DNA from: Bacteroides pyogenes
GTDB lineage: Bacteria > Bacteroidota > Bacteroidia > Bacteroidales > Bacteroidaceae
Reading direction: 5' to 3'
NCBI RefSeq assembly: GCF_014196225.1
Contig: NZ_JACIDI010000003.1
Coordinates: 62,001 to 126,000, forward strand
DNA length: 64,000 nt
Shown: positions 9,636-18,481 of the stretch, piece after piece
How positions within the stretch are numbered: position 1 is the first letter of the stretch
Layout of the letters: each line of letters begins with the position of its first letter
The notes under the pieces: generated by a model
Database searches by the model: none
Seen by the model: only the letters and a program-made list of their open reading frames with translations
What the model was told of the DNA's origin: nothing
Translations under genes and position numbers: made by a program

Positions 9636-12122
9636 ATGCGTTTGTCCGATTTAAGAACAGGTGAGAAAGGTGTGATAGTCAAGGTGATGGGTCACGGAGG
9701 TTTCCGCAAACGTATTGTGGAAATGGGCTTTATTAAGGGCAAAACGGTTGAAGTGTTGCTGAATGCTCCGTTAAGGGATCCGATAAAATACAAAATATTA
9801 GGTTACGAGATATCTCTTCGCCGTCAGGAAGCCGGGATGATTGAGGTAATCAGTGAAGAAGAAGCGCAAAGGAATATCACTGATACGGTTTGCCGCGAAG
9901 GTTTGCCGGAAGATGTTTTCGTAAAAGAAGAAGCGTTAAAGAGAATTGCTCTGGGGAAGCGCCGTACAATAAACGTCGCATTGGTGGGAAATCCGAATTG
10001 TGGCAAGACGTCTTTGTTCAATTTGGCTTCGGGAGCTCACGAGCATGTAGGCAACTATAGTGGAGTAACAGTGGATGCCAAGGAAGGATACTTCAACTTC
10101 GAAGGCTATCACTTCCGCTTGGTTGATCTTCCGGGTACTTATTCTTTGTCAGCATATACTCCCGAAGAGCTGTACGTACGCCGCCATATTATCGACGAAA
10201 CACCCGATGTGATCATTAATGTTGTCGACTCCTCCAATCTGGAGCGGAATCTTTACCTCACCACCCAACTGATCGATATGAACGTGCGTATGGTGGTAGC
10301 CCTCAATATTTACGATGAATTGGAAGCGAGCGGCAACCGATTGGATTATAGACTTTTGAGCAAATTGTTCGGTGTGCCTATGATACCTACGGTATGTAAA
10401 AGGAATAAAGGCATTGATACGCTTTTTCATGTAGTGATCAATCTGTACGAAGGAGTAGATTTTTTCGATAAGAAAGGGCGAATGAATCCTGAGGTTTTGC
10501 AAGATCTGATGGAATGGCACGATTCGCTGGAAGATCGTATGTACCATGAGGAAGAACATCCGGAAGATTATACGCATGCGCATCAAACGGCAGGACGGGT
10601 TTTCCGCCATATTCACATTAATCATGGACCCGATTTGGAGAAAGCGATCGATGCTGTGAAAGAAGAAGTGTCGAAGAATGAATCCATCCGCCACAAATAC
10701 TCTACACGCTTCCTTTCCATTAAGTTATTGGAGAATGATCCGGACATAGAGCATCTGGCAATCCGGTTGCCTAATGGCAGGGAAATTATCGGTATCCGTG
10801 ATAAAATGGCAAAACGCTTTAAGGAGACAAACGGCGAAGAGTGTGAATCTGCTGTAACAGACGCTAAATATGCTTTTATCAGCGGAGCGTTGAAAGAAAC
10901 TTTCACTGACAATCATTTGGAGAAGCAGCAAGCTACCAAGATGATTGATGCGGTTGTAACGCATCGTGTCTGGGGCTATCCCATCTTTTTCCTTTTTATG
11001 TTCTTGATGTTTCAGGCTACTTTTGTATTGGGCGAGTATCCTATGAAAGGAATTGAGTGGGTGGTTGGAGTGCTTGGAGATTTTGTCCACGGATACATGA
11101 ATGACGGACCTTTGAAAGATATGATCATCGACGGAATTATAGGAGGAGTAGGGGGAGTGATCGTCTTTCTGCCCAACATTCTTATTCTCTATTTTTGTAT
11201 TTCGCTGATGGAAGACTCCGGATATATGGCTCGTGCGGCCTTTATCATGGATAAAATCATGCATAAAATGGGGTTGCATGGTAAATCATTTATTCCGTTG
11301 GTTATGGGATTCGGGTGCAATGTGCCGGCAGTAATGGCGTCCCGCACCATCGAAAACCGTAAAAGTCGCCTTATCACCATGTTGATCAATCCGTTGATGT
11401 CTTGCAGCGCCCGTTTGCCCATATACTTGTTGCTGGTTGGGGCCTTCTTCCCCGGTAGTGCCAGCCTGGTATTGCTAAGCATTTATGCCATCGGTATACT
11501 GCTGGCTGTTGTGTTCGCCCGGTTGTTGAGCAAGTTTCTGGTGAAAGGCGACGATACTCCTTTTGTTATGGAACTCCCCCCTTATCGAATGCCGACCGCA
11601 AAATCCATTTTCCGTCACACGTGGGAGAAGGGAGCGCAATATTTGCGAAAAATGGGTGGAATCATTATGATTGCTTCTATCATTATCTGGTTTTTGGGGT
11701 ATTATCCCAATCACGAGACGTATGCTACAGTTGCAGAGCAACAGCAAAACTCTTACATCGGTCAACTGGGGCGTGCGATGGAACCGGTTATCAAACCTCT
11801 GGGATTCGACTGGAAGCTGGGCATAGGGTTACTGTCCGGTGCGGGAGCGAAGGAGTTGGTTGTAAGTACATTGGGTGTTCTTTATGCGGGCGATGCCAAT
11901 GCCGATACTGTCAGCTTGTCCGAACGAATTTCCATCACCCCTTTGGTCGCTTTTTGCTATATGCTGTTTGTTTTGATTTATTTTCCCTGCATCGCTACAT
12001 TGGCGGCGATAAAGCAAGAGTCCGGCAGTTGGAAATGGGCGCTTTTCGCGGCCACTTATACTACTCTGCTGGCTTGGCTGCTTTCTTTCGCCGTTTATCA
12101 GATAGGAAGATTGTTTGTTTAA
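9636..12122 (+). CDS. feoB: Fused FeoA-FeoB ferrous iron transporter
   Basis: This 828-residue protein imports Fe(II) across the inner membrane. The first ~72 residues form an SH3-like FeoA domain (LSDLRTGEKGVIVKV, RIVEMGFIKG), here fused to FeoB as in other Bacteroides. The GTPase domain has G1 GNPNCGKTS (118-126), G3 DLPG (164-167) and G4 NIYD. After a helical linker, the C-terminal half holds FeoB Gate repeats with several membrane helices (for example GYPIFFLFMFLMFQATF, MGFGCNVPAVMASRTIENRKSRL, LSGAGAKELVVSTLGVLYAG). The start at 9636 rests on the promoter at 9585-9616. A Cys-rich partner follows 85 bp downstream. Confidence 0.96.
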   Translation: MRLSDLRTGEKGVIVKVMGHGGFRKRIVEMGFIKGKTVEVLLNAPLRDPIKYKILGYEISLRRQEAGMIEVISEEEAQRNITDTVCREGLPEDVFVKEEALKRIALGKRRTINVALVGNPNCGKTSLFNLASGAHEHVGNYSGVTVDAKEGYFNFEGYHFRLVDLPGTYSLSAYTPEELYVRRHIIDETPDVIINVVDSSNLERNLYLTTQLIDMNVRMVVALNIYDELEASGNRLDYRLLSKLFGVPMIPTVCKRNKGIDTLFHVVINLYEGVDFFDKKGRMNPEVLQDLMEWHDSLEDRMYHEEEHPEDYTHAHQTAGRVFRHIHINHGPDLEKAIDAVKEEVSKNESIRHKYSTRFLSIKLLENDPDIEHLAIRLPNGREIIGIRDKMAKRFKETNGEECESAVTDAKYAFISGALKETFTDNHLEKQQATKMIDAVVTHRVWGYPIFFLFMFLMFQATFVLGEYPMKGIEWVVGVLGDFVHGYMNDGPLKDMIIDGIIGGVGGVIVFLPNILILYFCISLMEDSGYMARAAFIMDKIMHKMGLHGKSFIPLVMGFGCNVPAVMASRTIENRKSRLITMLINPLMSCSARLPIYLLLVGAFFPGSASLVLLSIYAIGILLAVVFARLLSKFLVKGDDTPFVMELPPYRMPTAKSIFRHTWEKGAQYLRKMGGIIMIASIIIWFLGYYPNHETYATVAEQQQNSYIGQLGRAMEPVIKPLGFDWKLGIGLLSGAGAKELVVSTLGVLYAGDANADTVSLSERISITPLVAFCYMLFVLIYFPCIATLAAIKQESGSWKWALFAATYTTLLAWLLSFAVYQIGRLFV

Positions 12123-12207
12123 TTGTCAGTGACGGGCTTTGAAAACGAGTTACGCCGTATGCCGGCTTTCCATTTTCTTTGCTGTTCGATAAAATAGGAG
12201 AATTTAT

Positions 12208-12423
12208 ATGATTAATTGGCAGGAATGGGTTGTCGGGATAATCGTTTTACTTTGTATAATCCGCGTTTTATACGGAGTGCTTCTTTTTTTACGCCGAACC
12301 GAAGAGAATAAGAATCCCTGTTCGACGTGCGTAACTGGTTGTGAATTAAAGGAGCTCATGGAAAAGAAGCGCAATGAATGTAAGTCGCAGAAGAAAAGTT
12401 CAAAGAAAAAGTGTTGTGGATAG
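12208..12423 (+). CDS. FeoB-associated Cys-rich membrane protein
   Basis: This 71-residue protein has one N-terminal membrane helix (WVVGIIVLLCIIRVLYGVLLF) and a Cys-rich, Lys-rich tail (CSTCVTGCEL...CKSQKKSSKKKCCG). This is the pattern of the FeoB-associated Cys-rich family that follows feoB in many Bacteroidetes and Firmicutes. AGGAG lies 7 bp before the ATG. It is probably cotranscribed with feoAB. Its exact role is not established; iron handling at the FeoB exit or replacement of FeoC has been proposed. Confidence 0.85.
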   Translation: MINWQEWVVGIIVLLCIIRVLYGVLLFLRRTEENKNPCSTCVTGCELKELMEKKRNECKSQKKSSKKKCCG

Positions 12424-12453
12424 TTGGTTATTATAAAAAAAACACTACCTTTG
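12424..12453 (+). promoter_or_regulatory. tRNA-Cys promoter
   Basis: TTG (12424-12426), 19 bp, TACCTTTG (12446-12453), about 20 bp before the mature tRNA 5' end. Confidence 0.65.
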
Positions 12454-12474
12454 CAACCGCAATCGAAAAGATTT

Positions 12475-12546
12475 GGTTCCTTGGATGAGTGGCTTAGTCA
12501 GCGGTCTGCAAAACCGTGTACGGCGGTTCGAATCCGCCAGGAACCT
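12475..12546 (+). tRNA. tRNA-Cys (anticodon GCA)
   Basis: The acceptor stem GGTTCCT pairs perfectly with AGGAACC. The anticodon stem GCGGT/ACCGT encloses loop CTGCAAA with anticodon GCA. The T arm is GGCGG-TTCGAAT-CCGCC. The discriminator is U73, the main identity base for Cys-tRNA synthetase. The CCA end is not encoded. Confidence 0.97.
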
Positions 12547-12548
12547 CA

Positions 12549-12600
12549 AAGAATCCTCCGAAATCGGTTATTATGGCCGGTTTCGGAGGATTCTTGTTTT
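12549..12600 (+). terminator. Strong terminator after tRNA-Cys
   Basis: AAGAATCCTCCGAAA (12549-12563) pairs with TTTCGGAGGATTCTT (12581-12595), extended inward by CGG/CCG pairs, followed by GTTTT. Confidence 0.85.
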
Positions 12601-13258
12601 GGGAGGGATGGAGATAGGGGTGGCAAAAACTGATTTTATAAATGCAGATTGTCATCATTCCGCATCTACTTCTGACGTTTTTTTAGATTCTTTCGACAAA
12701 CTGGTGAAATGAAAGAGCCGGCCAGTTCCTGCTGTACTTTGGCGCACTCCCCGCTCTGATATAAATCCGTTTTCCCGTCTTTTTGAAGTTATATATTGTT
12801 TGGAAATGCTTCTTTATGAACAGTATTACATCCAATTCTTTTTTTCGTTATTGCTTCTTATCTTTGTTTTCGATTTATGGCATTTGCTTGTCAGTTAACT
12901 TTTTGATGGCTATATAAAAAGAAGTTTCTTTTACTGAATAAGAGCTTTGCACCGCTGATTCGGGGCAAAAGCTCGCGTAAGGTTTCTTTTTCGAGATACT
13001 GTTTGGGGCAAATCTTGCAAGTTGATTTGAAGAGTTTGATATAAGTCGATTCGGGATTTACCCTGCCTGGACAGAAATACACAGGCGGTGAAATGAAAAG
13101 TTTGGTATAAGTCGATTCGGAGTCTACACTTGTTTCTGAATATACTCCTTTTGTTTATCGGGAGTGGTGTGTAGCTCTTACGGGCAGAAGATTCGGGCAA
13201 CGGATGCCAAACTTGCTTGTTCATGAGGTTGTGACACTGTCTCTTATGGGCAGAAGAT
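12601..13258. repeat. Convergent gap with degenerate tandem repeats at 44 and 66 bp spacing
   Basis: No gene is supported. Direct repeats lie at multiples of 22 bp: a TTCGGGGCAAA-like motif recurs as TTTGGGGCAAA 44 bp later (about 12957 and 13001); AGTTTGATATAAGTCGATTC recurs with one change 66 bp later (about 13030 and 13096); TCTTACGGGCAGAAGATTC recurs 66 bp later (about 13177 and 13243). The same period occurs in eight other gaps of this window. Confidence 0.65.
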
Positions 13259-13993
13259 TCAAGCAACGGTCAATTTTGCCAGGTAGTCGTAGTGTTTTCC
13301 TCGTTTTACCAATTCGGCTTTGAACCCGCATTCGGAGGCGTAGAGACCGAGTGTTTCGAAATCCACGTACAACCAGTGGAACGAATCGCCTTCGATATCC
13401 TTGTATTTCATCCGGAAGTCTATTTCTCCGTAATAGTTCCCTGCCAGGTCGATAAGGATGCTTCCGTCTTCTTCTTCTTCAAAGAGGTAACTCAGGTCAC
13501 TGGAGTCCATGTAGATGCAGCCTCCGGGTCGAAGCATCTGCTTCATCCTTTGAAAGAAAGCGGGCATGTTGCTCAGTTTGCCGATGATGCCCGAGCCGTT
13601 CATCAGCATGAGAATCGTATCGAAAGATTCCCGGAAGCTTTGGTCGAAAAGGTTGATGAGGCGTGCGTCGTTCACTCCCCGCTGTATCATCACTTCGACC
13701 GAAAGGGACGAGACGTCGATGGCGCAAACGTCTTTGCCCATTTCCTGAAGCGCGAGCGCATGGCAACCGCTTCCGGCGCCTACATCCAGAATGCGTCCTT
13801 GAGCCAGTTGCAAGGCTGTCCGCTCTATCGCCGGCATGGATGAAAAGCTCCGGAACAGTTGCCTGACGGGAATTTCATCTTCATCGAACTGAGAGGAGAA
13901 TACCCTCAGCCTGCCGGCGTTGCGGCGGTTGAAGAATTCATGGATTGCAGCTCCCATCGGGTCTTTCTCTGCGGGTAAGATTGTTGTTTCCAT
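13259..13993 (-). CDS. SAM-dependent class I methyltransferase
   Basis: The 244-residue protein has a Rossmann-type SAM-binding core: motif I ILDVGAGSGCHALAL, motif II CAIDVSSLSVEVM, then a post-I acidic region and FDTILMLMNGSG. The C-terminal part (SDLSYLFEEEEDG, YKDIEGDSFHWLYVD) is characteristic of an uncharacterised Bacteroides methyltransferase group. The substrate is unknown. The frame is open much further upstream, but a TATCTTTG box at 14020-14027 makes the ATG at 13993 the best start (an ATG at 14017 would be at or before the transcript end). Its promoter overlaps that of the divergent gene at 14078. Confidence 0.8.
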   Translation of the reverse strand: METTILPAEKDPMGAAIHEFFNRRNAGRLRVFSSQFDEDEIPVRQLFRSFSSMPAIERTALQLAQGRILDVGAGSGCHALALQEMGKDVCAIDVSSLSVEVMIQRGVNDARLINLFDQSFRESFDTILMLMNGSGIIGKLSNMPAFFQRMKQMLRPGGCIYMDSSDLSYLFEEEEDGSILIDLAGNYYGEIDFRMKYKDIEGDSFHWLYVDFETLGLYASECGFKAELVKRGKHYDYLAKLTVA

Positions 13994-14019
13994 CCGGAGT
14001 TGTTTCTTGTTAGGCATGG

Positions 14020-14055
14020 CAAAGATAAAGATTTCGCGGGAAATGAGTATCTTTG
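14020..14055. promoter_or_regulatory. Closely spaced divergent promoters
   Basis: TATCTTTG on the minus strand (14020-14027) serves the methyltransferase; TATCTTTG on the plus strand (14048-14055) serves the small gene at 14078. The -7 boxes are 20 bp apart, so polymerases would compete. Confidence 0.55.
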
Positions 14056-14077
14056 CTGTTGAAAAAGTGGATAATAT

Positions 14078-14263
14078 ATGAGTATAGAAGAGGCAATCAT
14101 GGGCGGCATCGTCTTTAAAGGCAAAAAAGACAAGCCCAAAGAAGAGGGGAAGGTAAAGACGAAGGCGAAGAAGGCGACTTATATTCGTGGTCTTCACGGG
14201 TCGGGTGCGGCTAAAATGAAAGCCGATATCCGGAAGAAGCGGGCGAACCGCCATAAGAAATAA
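14078..14263 (+). CDS. Small Lys-rich protein of unknown function
   Basis: The 61-residue, very basic protein reads MSIEEAIMGGIVFKGKKDKP, then Lys-rich low-complexity sequence ending KKRANRHKK. A -7 box 22 bp upstream supports expression. The charge suggests binding to nucleic acid or ribosomes, but no motif proves it. It is divergent from the methyltransferase and is followed by a 1.8-kb repeat-rich gap. Confidence 0.6.
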   Translation: MSIEEAIMGGIVFKGKKDKPKEEGKVKTKAKKATYIRGLHGSGAAKMKADIRKKRANRHKK

Positions 14264-14559
14264 GGATCGGGAAAGCGATCGTTGGGGTTTTAAGCAGAGT
14301 ATAGACTTTTGTTGCGGCTTCATATTACATCGTGCCGGGCATAGATGCCTGTCATGAGAGTGAGGTGTGCCTTGCCATGTGATAAGTGATTGACCGTGCT
14401 GATTGCGGAAGCATGGAAGGGGTGGATAACGCGCTGAAGCAATCTGCTTCAAGGGAAGTAGTATTTTGTATCGACTTCGCGGAACGATAGGGGGCCAGCC
14501 TCGATGAACTAAAGACATGGGCAAAGCAGTGGATCAGGTTCTTCACGGAACGACAGAGG
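14264..14559. other. Gap without a recognised feature
   Basis: Nothing is seen here apart from faint similarity to the repeat array that begins near 14560. Confidence 0.4.
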
Positions 14560-15440
14560 TTTGGTTCCAATCCGATAGAACCTCTGCAGTGAAGGCTTTT
14601 CCCCTTCCGGCACTCCCAAAGAAGTTTGGTTCCAATCCGATAGAACCTCTGCTTCAGCCTGACGAAGCTTCTGTTTCAGCTTGACGGAGCCTCTGCTTCA
14701 GCCTGACAAAGCTTCTGTTTCGGCCTGACGGAGCCTCTGCTTCAGCTTGACGGAGCTTTTACTTCGGCCTGACGAAGCTTCTGTTTCAGCTTGACGGAGT
14801 TTCTGCTTCAGCTTGACGGAGCTTCTGCTTCAGCCTGACGAAGCTTCTGTTTCAGCTTGACGGAGCCTCTGCTTCAGCCTGACAAAGCTTCTGTTTCGGC
14901 CTGACGGAGCCTCTGCTTCAGCTTGACGGAGCCTCTGCTTCAGCCTGACAAAGCTTCTGTTTCGGCCTGACGGAGCCTCTGCTTCAGCCTGACGAAGCTT
15001 CTGTTTCAACTTGACAGAGCCTCTGCTTGGACTCAACAGAACTTCTTTGCCCATCTTGCGGGAGTTCCGTCTCAATCTGACAAGGACTTCGTTACAACTT
15101 GGCATACCCTCTACTTGAATTTGATAAAGCCCTCGTTCCAGCCTTACTGCACCCTGCTCAAGCGGGGAACCTGAAAATACAGGGCTGTTAATGCTTTTGC
15201 TCTAACCATACGAAACTTCTGCTCCAAATTAAGAAAGCCTTCATTGCGGGGCTGACAGTGCTTTGTTTTCAGCCTTCAGACCTGTCTTGCGATTAATTCT
15301 AACGTTTTATTAGAACCTGACAGTGCTTCCCGTTCAACCGGTGGGAGCTTGGTTCGTTTTACTGATTCCGCTATTATAAACTGACAGAGCCTCTGTTTGC
15401 TCCTCGCGAACTTTTGTTTTTCCTGTGAAAAAAGCATGAT
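14560..15440. repeat. 22-bp tandem repeat array A, homogenised core and decayed flank
   Basis: From about 14640 to 15040 near-identical 22-bp units alternate, built on TCTGCTTCAGC, CTGACGAAGCT and TTGACGGAGCC. From 15060 to about 15440 the sequence keeps an exact 22-bp register (for example TCTCAATCTGACAAGG.., TTACAACTTGGCATAC.., CTTGAATTTGATAAAG..) but the units have diverged strongly. A 65-bp repeat of TTTGGTTCCAATCCGATAG (14560 and 14625) marks the left edge. No reading frame is conserved. Confidence 0.85.
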
Positions 15441-15569
15441 GAAGCCCGGCAATAACCGGAATTGTTCCGTTGCAGAGAAGGAATCGCCGCATTGCCGAAA
15501 GCGGCGGAGAGGTTCCCTTAATTCAAAAGGTCGGAAGATACACGAACGATTTGCATTCCAAACACATGT

Positions 15570-15960
15570 CTCCCTGCTCCGGTGCTGCGCAACATGTAGA
15601 AAAACAAGCGCGAATTACATCCCATGCGGCTTCGCTCCCTGCTCCGCTGCTGCGGTATATTCCGGCAAACACAGGTGAATTCCCGTTCCAAGCAATATGG
15701 TTCCCTGCTCCGCTGCTGCGCAACATGTAGAAAAACAAGCGCGAATTACATCCCATGCGGCTTCGCTCCCTGCTTCGGTGCTGCGGCATATTCCGGCAAA
15801 CACAGGTGAATTCCCGTTCCAAGCACTATGGTTCCCTGCTCCGGTGCTGTGCAACATGCAGAAAAACAAGCGTTGAATTACGTCCCATACACCGTAGCTC
15901 CCTGCTCCGCTGCTGTGAAACTTTCTGAAAAACAAATGTGAGCTTACGTGCATCGGGGCT
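15570..15960. repeat. Tandem repeat array B, period 65-66 bp
   Basis: About six units each begin TCCCTGCTCCGCTGCTGC and alternate between two types: one containing CAACATGTAGAAAAACAAGC, the other TTCCGGCAAACACAGGTGAA. Two consecutive units form a higher-order repeat of about 131 bp. The last units decay toward 15960. The 65-66 bp period is about three 22-bp units. Confidence 0.85.
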
Positions 15961-16002
15961 TTCTGTTGCACTGTTCAATATGGGTCCTGTATGAAAAGAG
16001 AG

Positions 16003-16067
16003 GCGGATTTACGCCGATTCAAGCAGCAGGGAAGAGTGCCCTCCTGCATCGATCGGCGTAAACCCGC
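16003..16067 (-). terminator. Long hairpin in the convergent gap
   Basis: GCGGATTTACGCCGAT pairs with ATCGGCGTAAACCCGC (one mismatch), with an inner GCAGCAGGG/CCCTCCTGC helix. It lies about 55 bp after the stop of the minus-strand VOC gene. There is no T-tract. Confidence 0.45.
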
Positions 16068-16120
16068 GTCCCGTTTATATTCCTTTGTCGGCTCTTTGGC
16101 TGCGTTTTGCGGCAGAAAGG

Positions 16121-16495
16121 CTAAGCCGGAAGAATCTCAATCCAATAATCGTCGGGGTCGTTAATGAAGTACAACCCCATGGCAGTGTTCTCGAAACATA
16201 CGCATCCCATTTCTTTATGATACCGGCGTACGGCTTCGTAGTCGCCTGCCACGCGAAAACACAAATGGCTTTCGTTCTCTCCCAGCTCGTATGGTTGGGG
16301 ATGGTCCTTGAGCCAAGTAAGCTCCAGCAGGAAGCTGTTTGTGCTATCCGTCAGGTACACCAGAATGAAAGAGCCGTCGGATGCTTCCTTGCGACGATGC
16401 TCCCGAAGGCCGAGCGCATCTCTGTAAAACCGGATACTCTTTTCCAGATCGGTTACGTTGATGTTGAAGTGATCGAATTTTCCTTTTATTTCCAT
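16121..16495 (-). CDS. VOC (glyoxalase/bleomycin-resistance) family protein
   Basis: The 124-residue single-domain protein has two beta-alpha-beta-beta-beta repeats: FDHFNINVTDLEKSIRFYRDALGL, then SHLCFRVAGDYEAVRRYHKEMG, ending in FINDPDDYWIEILPA. Conserved metal ligands are likely His9, Glu58 (ELTW), His76 and Glu121. The spacing resembles lactoylglutathione lyase, and detoxification of methylglyoxal is possible, but VOC proteins vary in substrate. It is the last gene of a three-gene minus-strand operon, 15 bp after the DUF4468 gene. Confidence 0.82.
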   Translation of the reverse strand: MEIKGKFDHFNINVTDLEKSIRFYRDALGLREHRRKEASDGSFILVYLTDSTNSFLLELTWLKDHPQPYELGENESHLCFRVAGDYEAVRRYHKEMGCVCFENTAMGLYFINDPDDYWIEILPA

Positions 16496-16510
16496 ATGCA
16501 GAATCTTGTT

Positions 16511-17575
16511 TTATTTCTTTAAGATGAGTTTGACGATTTCGCCGACATACGTGCGGGGCCGACCCTCTTGCGGGGCATTTTGTGCGGGCAACTTCTTGCA
16601 ATGAATCAGTGCCGAAGGAGTTTTTTCGTTCGGGGCATACAGTTTCAATACATACTTTTCGGCCTTTTCCACCGCGTCGAAAGGTTGATCGGGCGAGAGT
16701 GTGCAGTAAGCAACCGCTTTGCCCGAGAGGTATCCTAAAGCTCCGCCGGCATTGGCCGTCATGTTTGTCATGTTGAACTCGTCGTCGCCGATGCTGATCA
16801 CCAACGTTCCGTTTCCCATCAGGGCGTATATTTCACCCGGTATCTGCTTCAGGTCGGCCTCCTGATATTCCGGCGCCGTTGTCCGGACAGCTTTGGTAGC
16901 ATCTGGCTGCGAGCTGATGGCGACAGGGTGGGCCACAGGTGCAACCGCCGCTTTCTTCTCCTCCGCTTTCTTCTCCTCCCGTGCGGAAGTTTCCGTTGTT
17001 CCCAATGCAGCGGCTAAACCGGCGAACATGTTGTCGGCAAAGTCTACGGTCTTCTTGCGCCATTTCGCCAGCCCGCGCACCAATTTCGTTTTAGTCTTAT
17101 TCAGCGCGTAGCGGTCGGTTATCCATTCCTCCGCTTTATACTTCTCTTTTTCGCGGTAGGTGAACCGGATTTTTCCCAGATTCACCACGCATTTCTCCGC
17201 ATCCGTCTGCACGGTTACCTGATAATTGATTTGCGTCCGGTCTAACGACAGGGCGGTGGAGCTGAACACAATCCATTCTTCTCCCACGCCTGCGATGATC
17301 CCTTTCTCCCGATCCGGATAAACTACGCGGCTGTCTATGTTCTTGTTTTCTTTCAGGCGGACGGTCATCCATTGCAAAGCACGGTCGTAGATTTCTTCCC
17401 GGCTCATGCCTGCAACCTGAAATTCTTTGGAGAAAACGACTTTGCCGTCTACTTCGGGAACCGCTCCCGCCAAGTATTTGTTGTCGTTTTGCTGTTTTTC
17501 CGAAGGGTCCGCTTTCATTGTCGCCGGCAGGCAGACAAGAAACAATGCGAGAAATAGAATCGATAACTTATTCAT
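16511..17575 (-). CDS. DUF4468 (TBP-like fold) exported protein
   Basis: The 354-residue protein starts with a signal peptide (MNKLSILFLALFLVCLPATMKA). Residues about 40-165 match the DUF4468 pattern (VVFSKEFQVAGMSREEIYDRAL, RVVYPDREKGIIAGVGEEWI, INYQVTVQTDAEKCVVNLGKIRFTY), predicted to have a TBP-like fold. A Lys/Glu/Ala-rich linker leads to a second domain of about 110 residues with no recognised family. Function is unknown. It is the middle gene of the operon, 14 bp after the metallo-beta-lactamase-fold gene. Confidence 0.75.
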   Translation of the reverse strand: MNKLSILFLALFLVCLPATMKADPSEKQQNDNKYLAGAVPEVDGKVVFSKEFQVAGMSREEIYDRALQWMTVRLKENKNIDSRVVYPDREKGIIAGVGEEWIVFSSTALSLDRTQINYQVTVQTDAEKCVVNLGKIRFTYREKEKYKAEEWITDRYALNKTKTKLVRGLAKWRKKTVDFADNMFAGLAAALGTTETSAREEKKAEEKKAAVAPVAHPVAISSQPDATKAVRTTAPEYQEADLKQIPGEIYALMGNGTLVISIGDDEFNMTNMTANAGGALGYLSGKAVAYCTLSPDQPFDAVEKAEKYVLKLYAPNEKTPSALIHCKKLPAQNAPQEGRPRTYVGEIVKLILKK

Positions 17576-17589
17576 ACTTATAATTGTGT

Positions 17590-18320
17590 TTATTGGGTAA
17601 TTTCAAAACTTTCGCCCCTTCCGCCGATCGCAATGAAGCGGATGCCAGCTTCTTCGGCAAAACGGTGGAATGCGTTTCCGCCTTCGTAATCTTCTCCGAA
17701 GTGCATGGGTACAAATATAGTTGTTTTTATTTGTTCGATGAATTGTTTGGCGCCTTTCATGTAGTCTTTTCCCATTCTTCGGTCTACCGGAAATAATGCC
17801 AGGTCTGTTTCCGGAGCTTTCTCTTTCAGATCTTTCAGTTCCGCAAGGAAGTCTCCGTCCGCCTTGCGTATTTCTTCTTCCGTAGACTCCTCGCTCCAGT
17901 GCCAGTTGTTCAGGTCGCCCGCATGAAAAATGCTCAGGCCTTGCAGATGAATGAGGAAAGAACTTCCTGCGTCTGTCGATCCGAATGCGTCGACCCGCAG
18001 GCATTCGTCTTCGTATATTTCTCCTTTTTTGATGTAAGTCGCTTCTTCTTTCGCCGCGCGCCGCTGTTTTAAGATGTCTTTGGAGAATATATAGCGGATG
18101 TCCGGATGAAGTTTTTCCATTCCAGCACCTCGCGGTTGAAGTGGTCGGGATGGAAGTGAGTGGACAACACATAGATTCGGCCGGGCCTTTGCAGGAGATA
18201 ATCGTGCACGATGCCCCGGTTGCGTTCGGTTTCCGAAGAGTCTTTGTAGTAATCGATGATGACGGTTACGCCCTCCGCTTCAACGGCAAACCCGCTATGA
18301 TATATGTAATGGAGTCTCAT
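17590..18320 (-). pseudogene. Metallo-beta-lactamase-fold hydrolase, frameshifted
   Basis: Two overlapping frames encode one protein. The first (18069-18320) has the start MRLHYIYHSGFAVEAEG, a beta-lactamase-fold N-terminus, and the metal motif THFHPDHF. The second (17590-18120) continues with HAGDLNNWHW, LALFPVDRRMG and FVPMHFGEDYEGG, the remaining ligands. The join falls at a run of five A in the coding strand (five T at about 18112-18116). One extra A would give ..LEWKKLHPDIRYIFSK.. as a single chain of about 243 residues. It may be a real inactivating mutation, slippage or an assembly error; the rest of both halves is undamaged. It is first in the operon with the DUF4468 and VOC genes. 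Confidence 0.75.
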
Positions 18321-18481
18321 AGGCTGATAGCTGTTAGGTTTGCAATATTACATATTCTGATCGGGGTGACCAAGCAAAAAAGCAGAAATCATGGCGTGGG
18401 AGTATTATTTGCTTTGTTCCGTTGCGGTATGGCGGCAAACGGAAGAAAGGAAACCGGAGGCGGGCGACCGACCGCCTCCTT

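Noticed and set aside
13994..14524. N-terminal extension of the methyltransferase
   Set aside because: It runs through the divergent promoters and the opposite small gene and has no domain character.
14640..15040. CRISPR array
   Set aside because: Repeats are directly adjacent with no unique spacers, and no cas gene is in the window.
18069..18120. Programmed -1 frameshifting in the metallo-beta-lactamase-fold gene
   Set aside because: The coding-strand context G-AAA-AAC allows poor P-site re-pairing and no stimulating structure is evident; mutation or read error is simpler.
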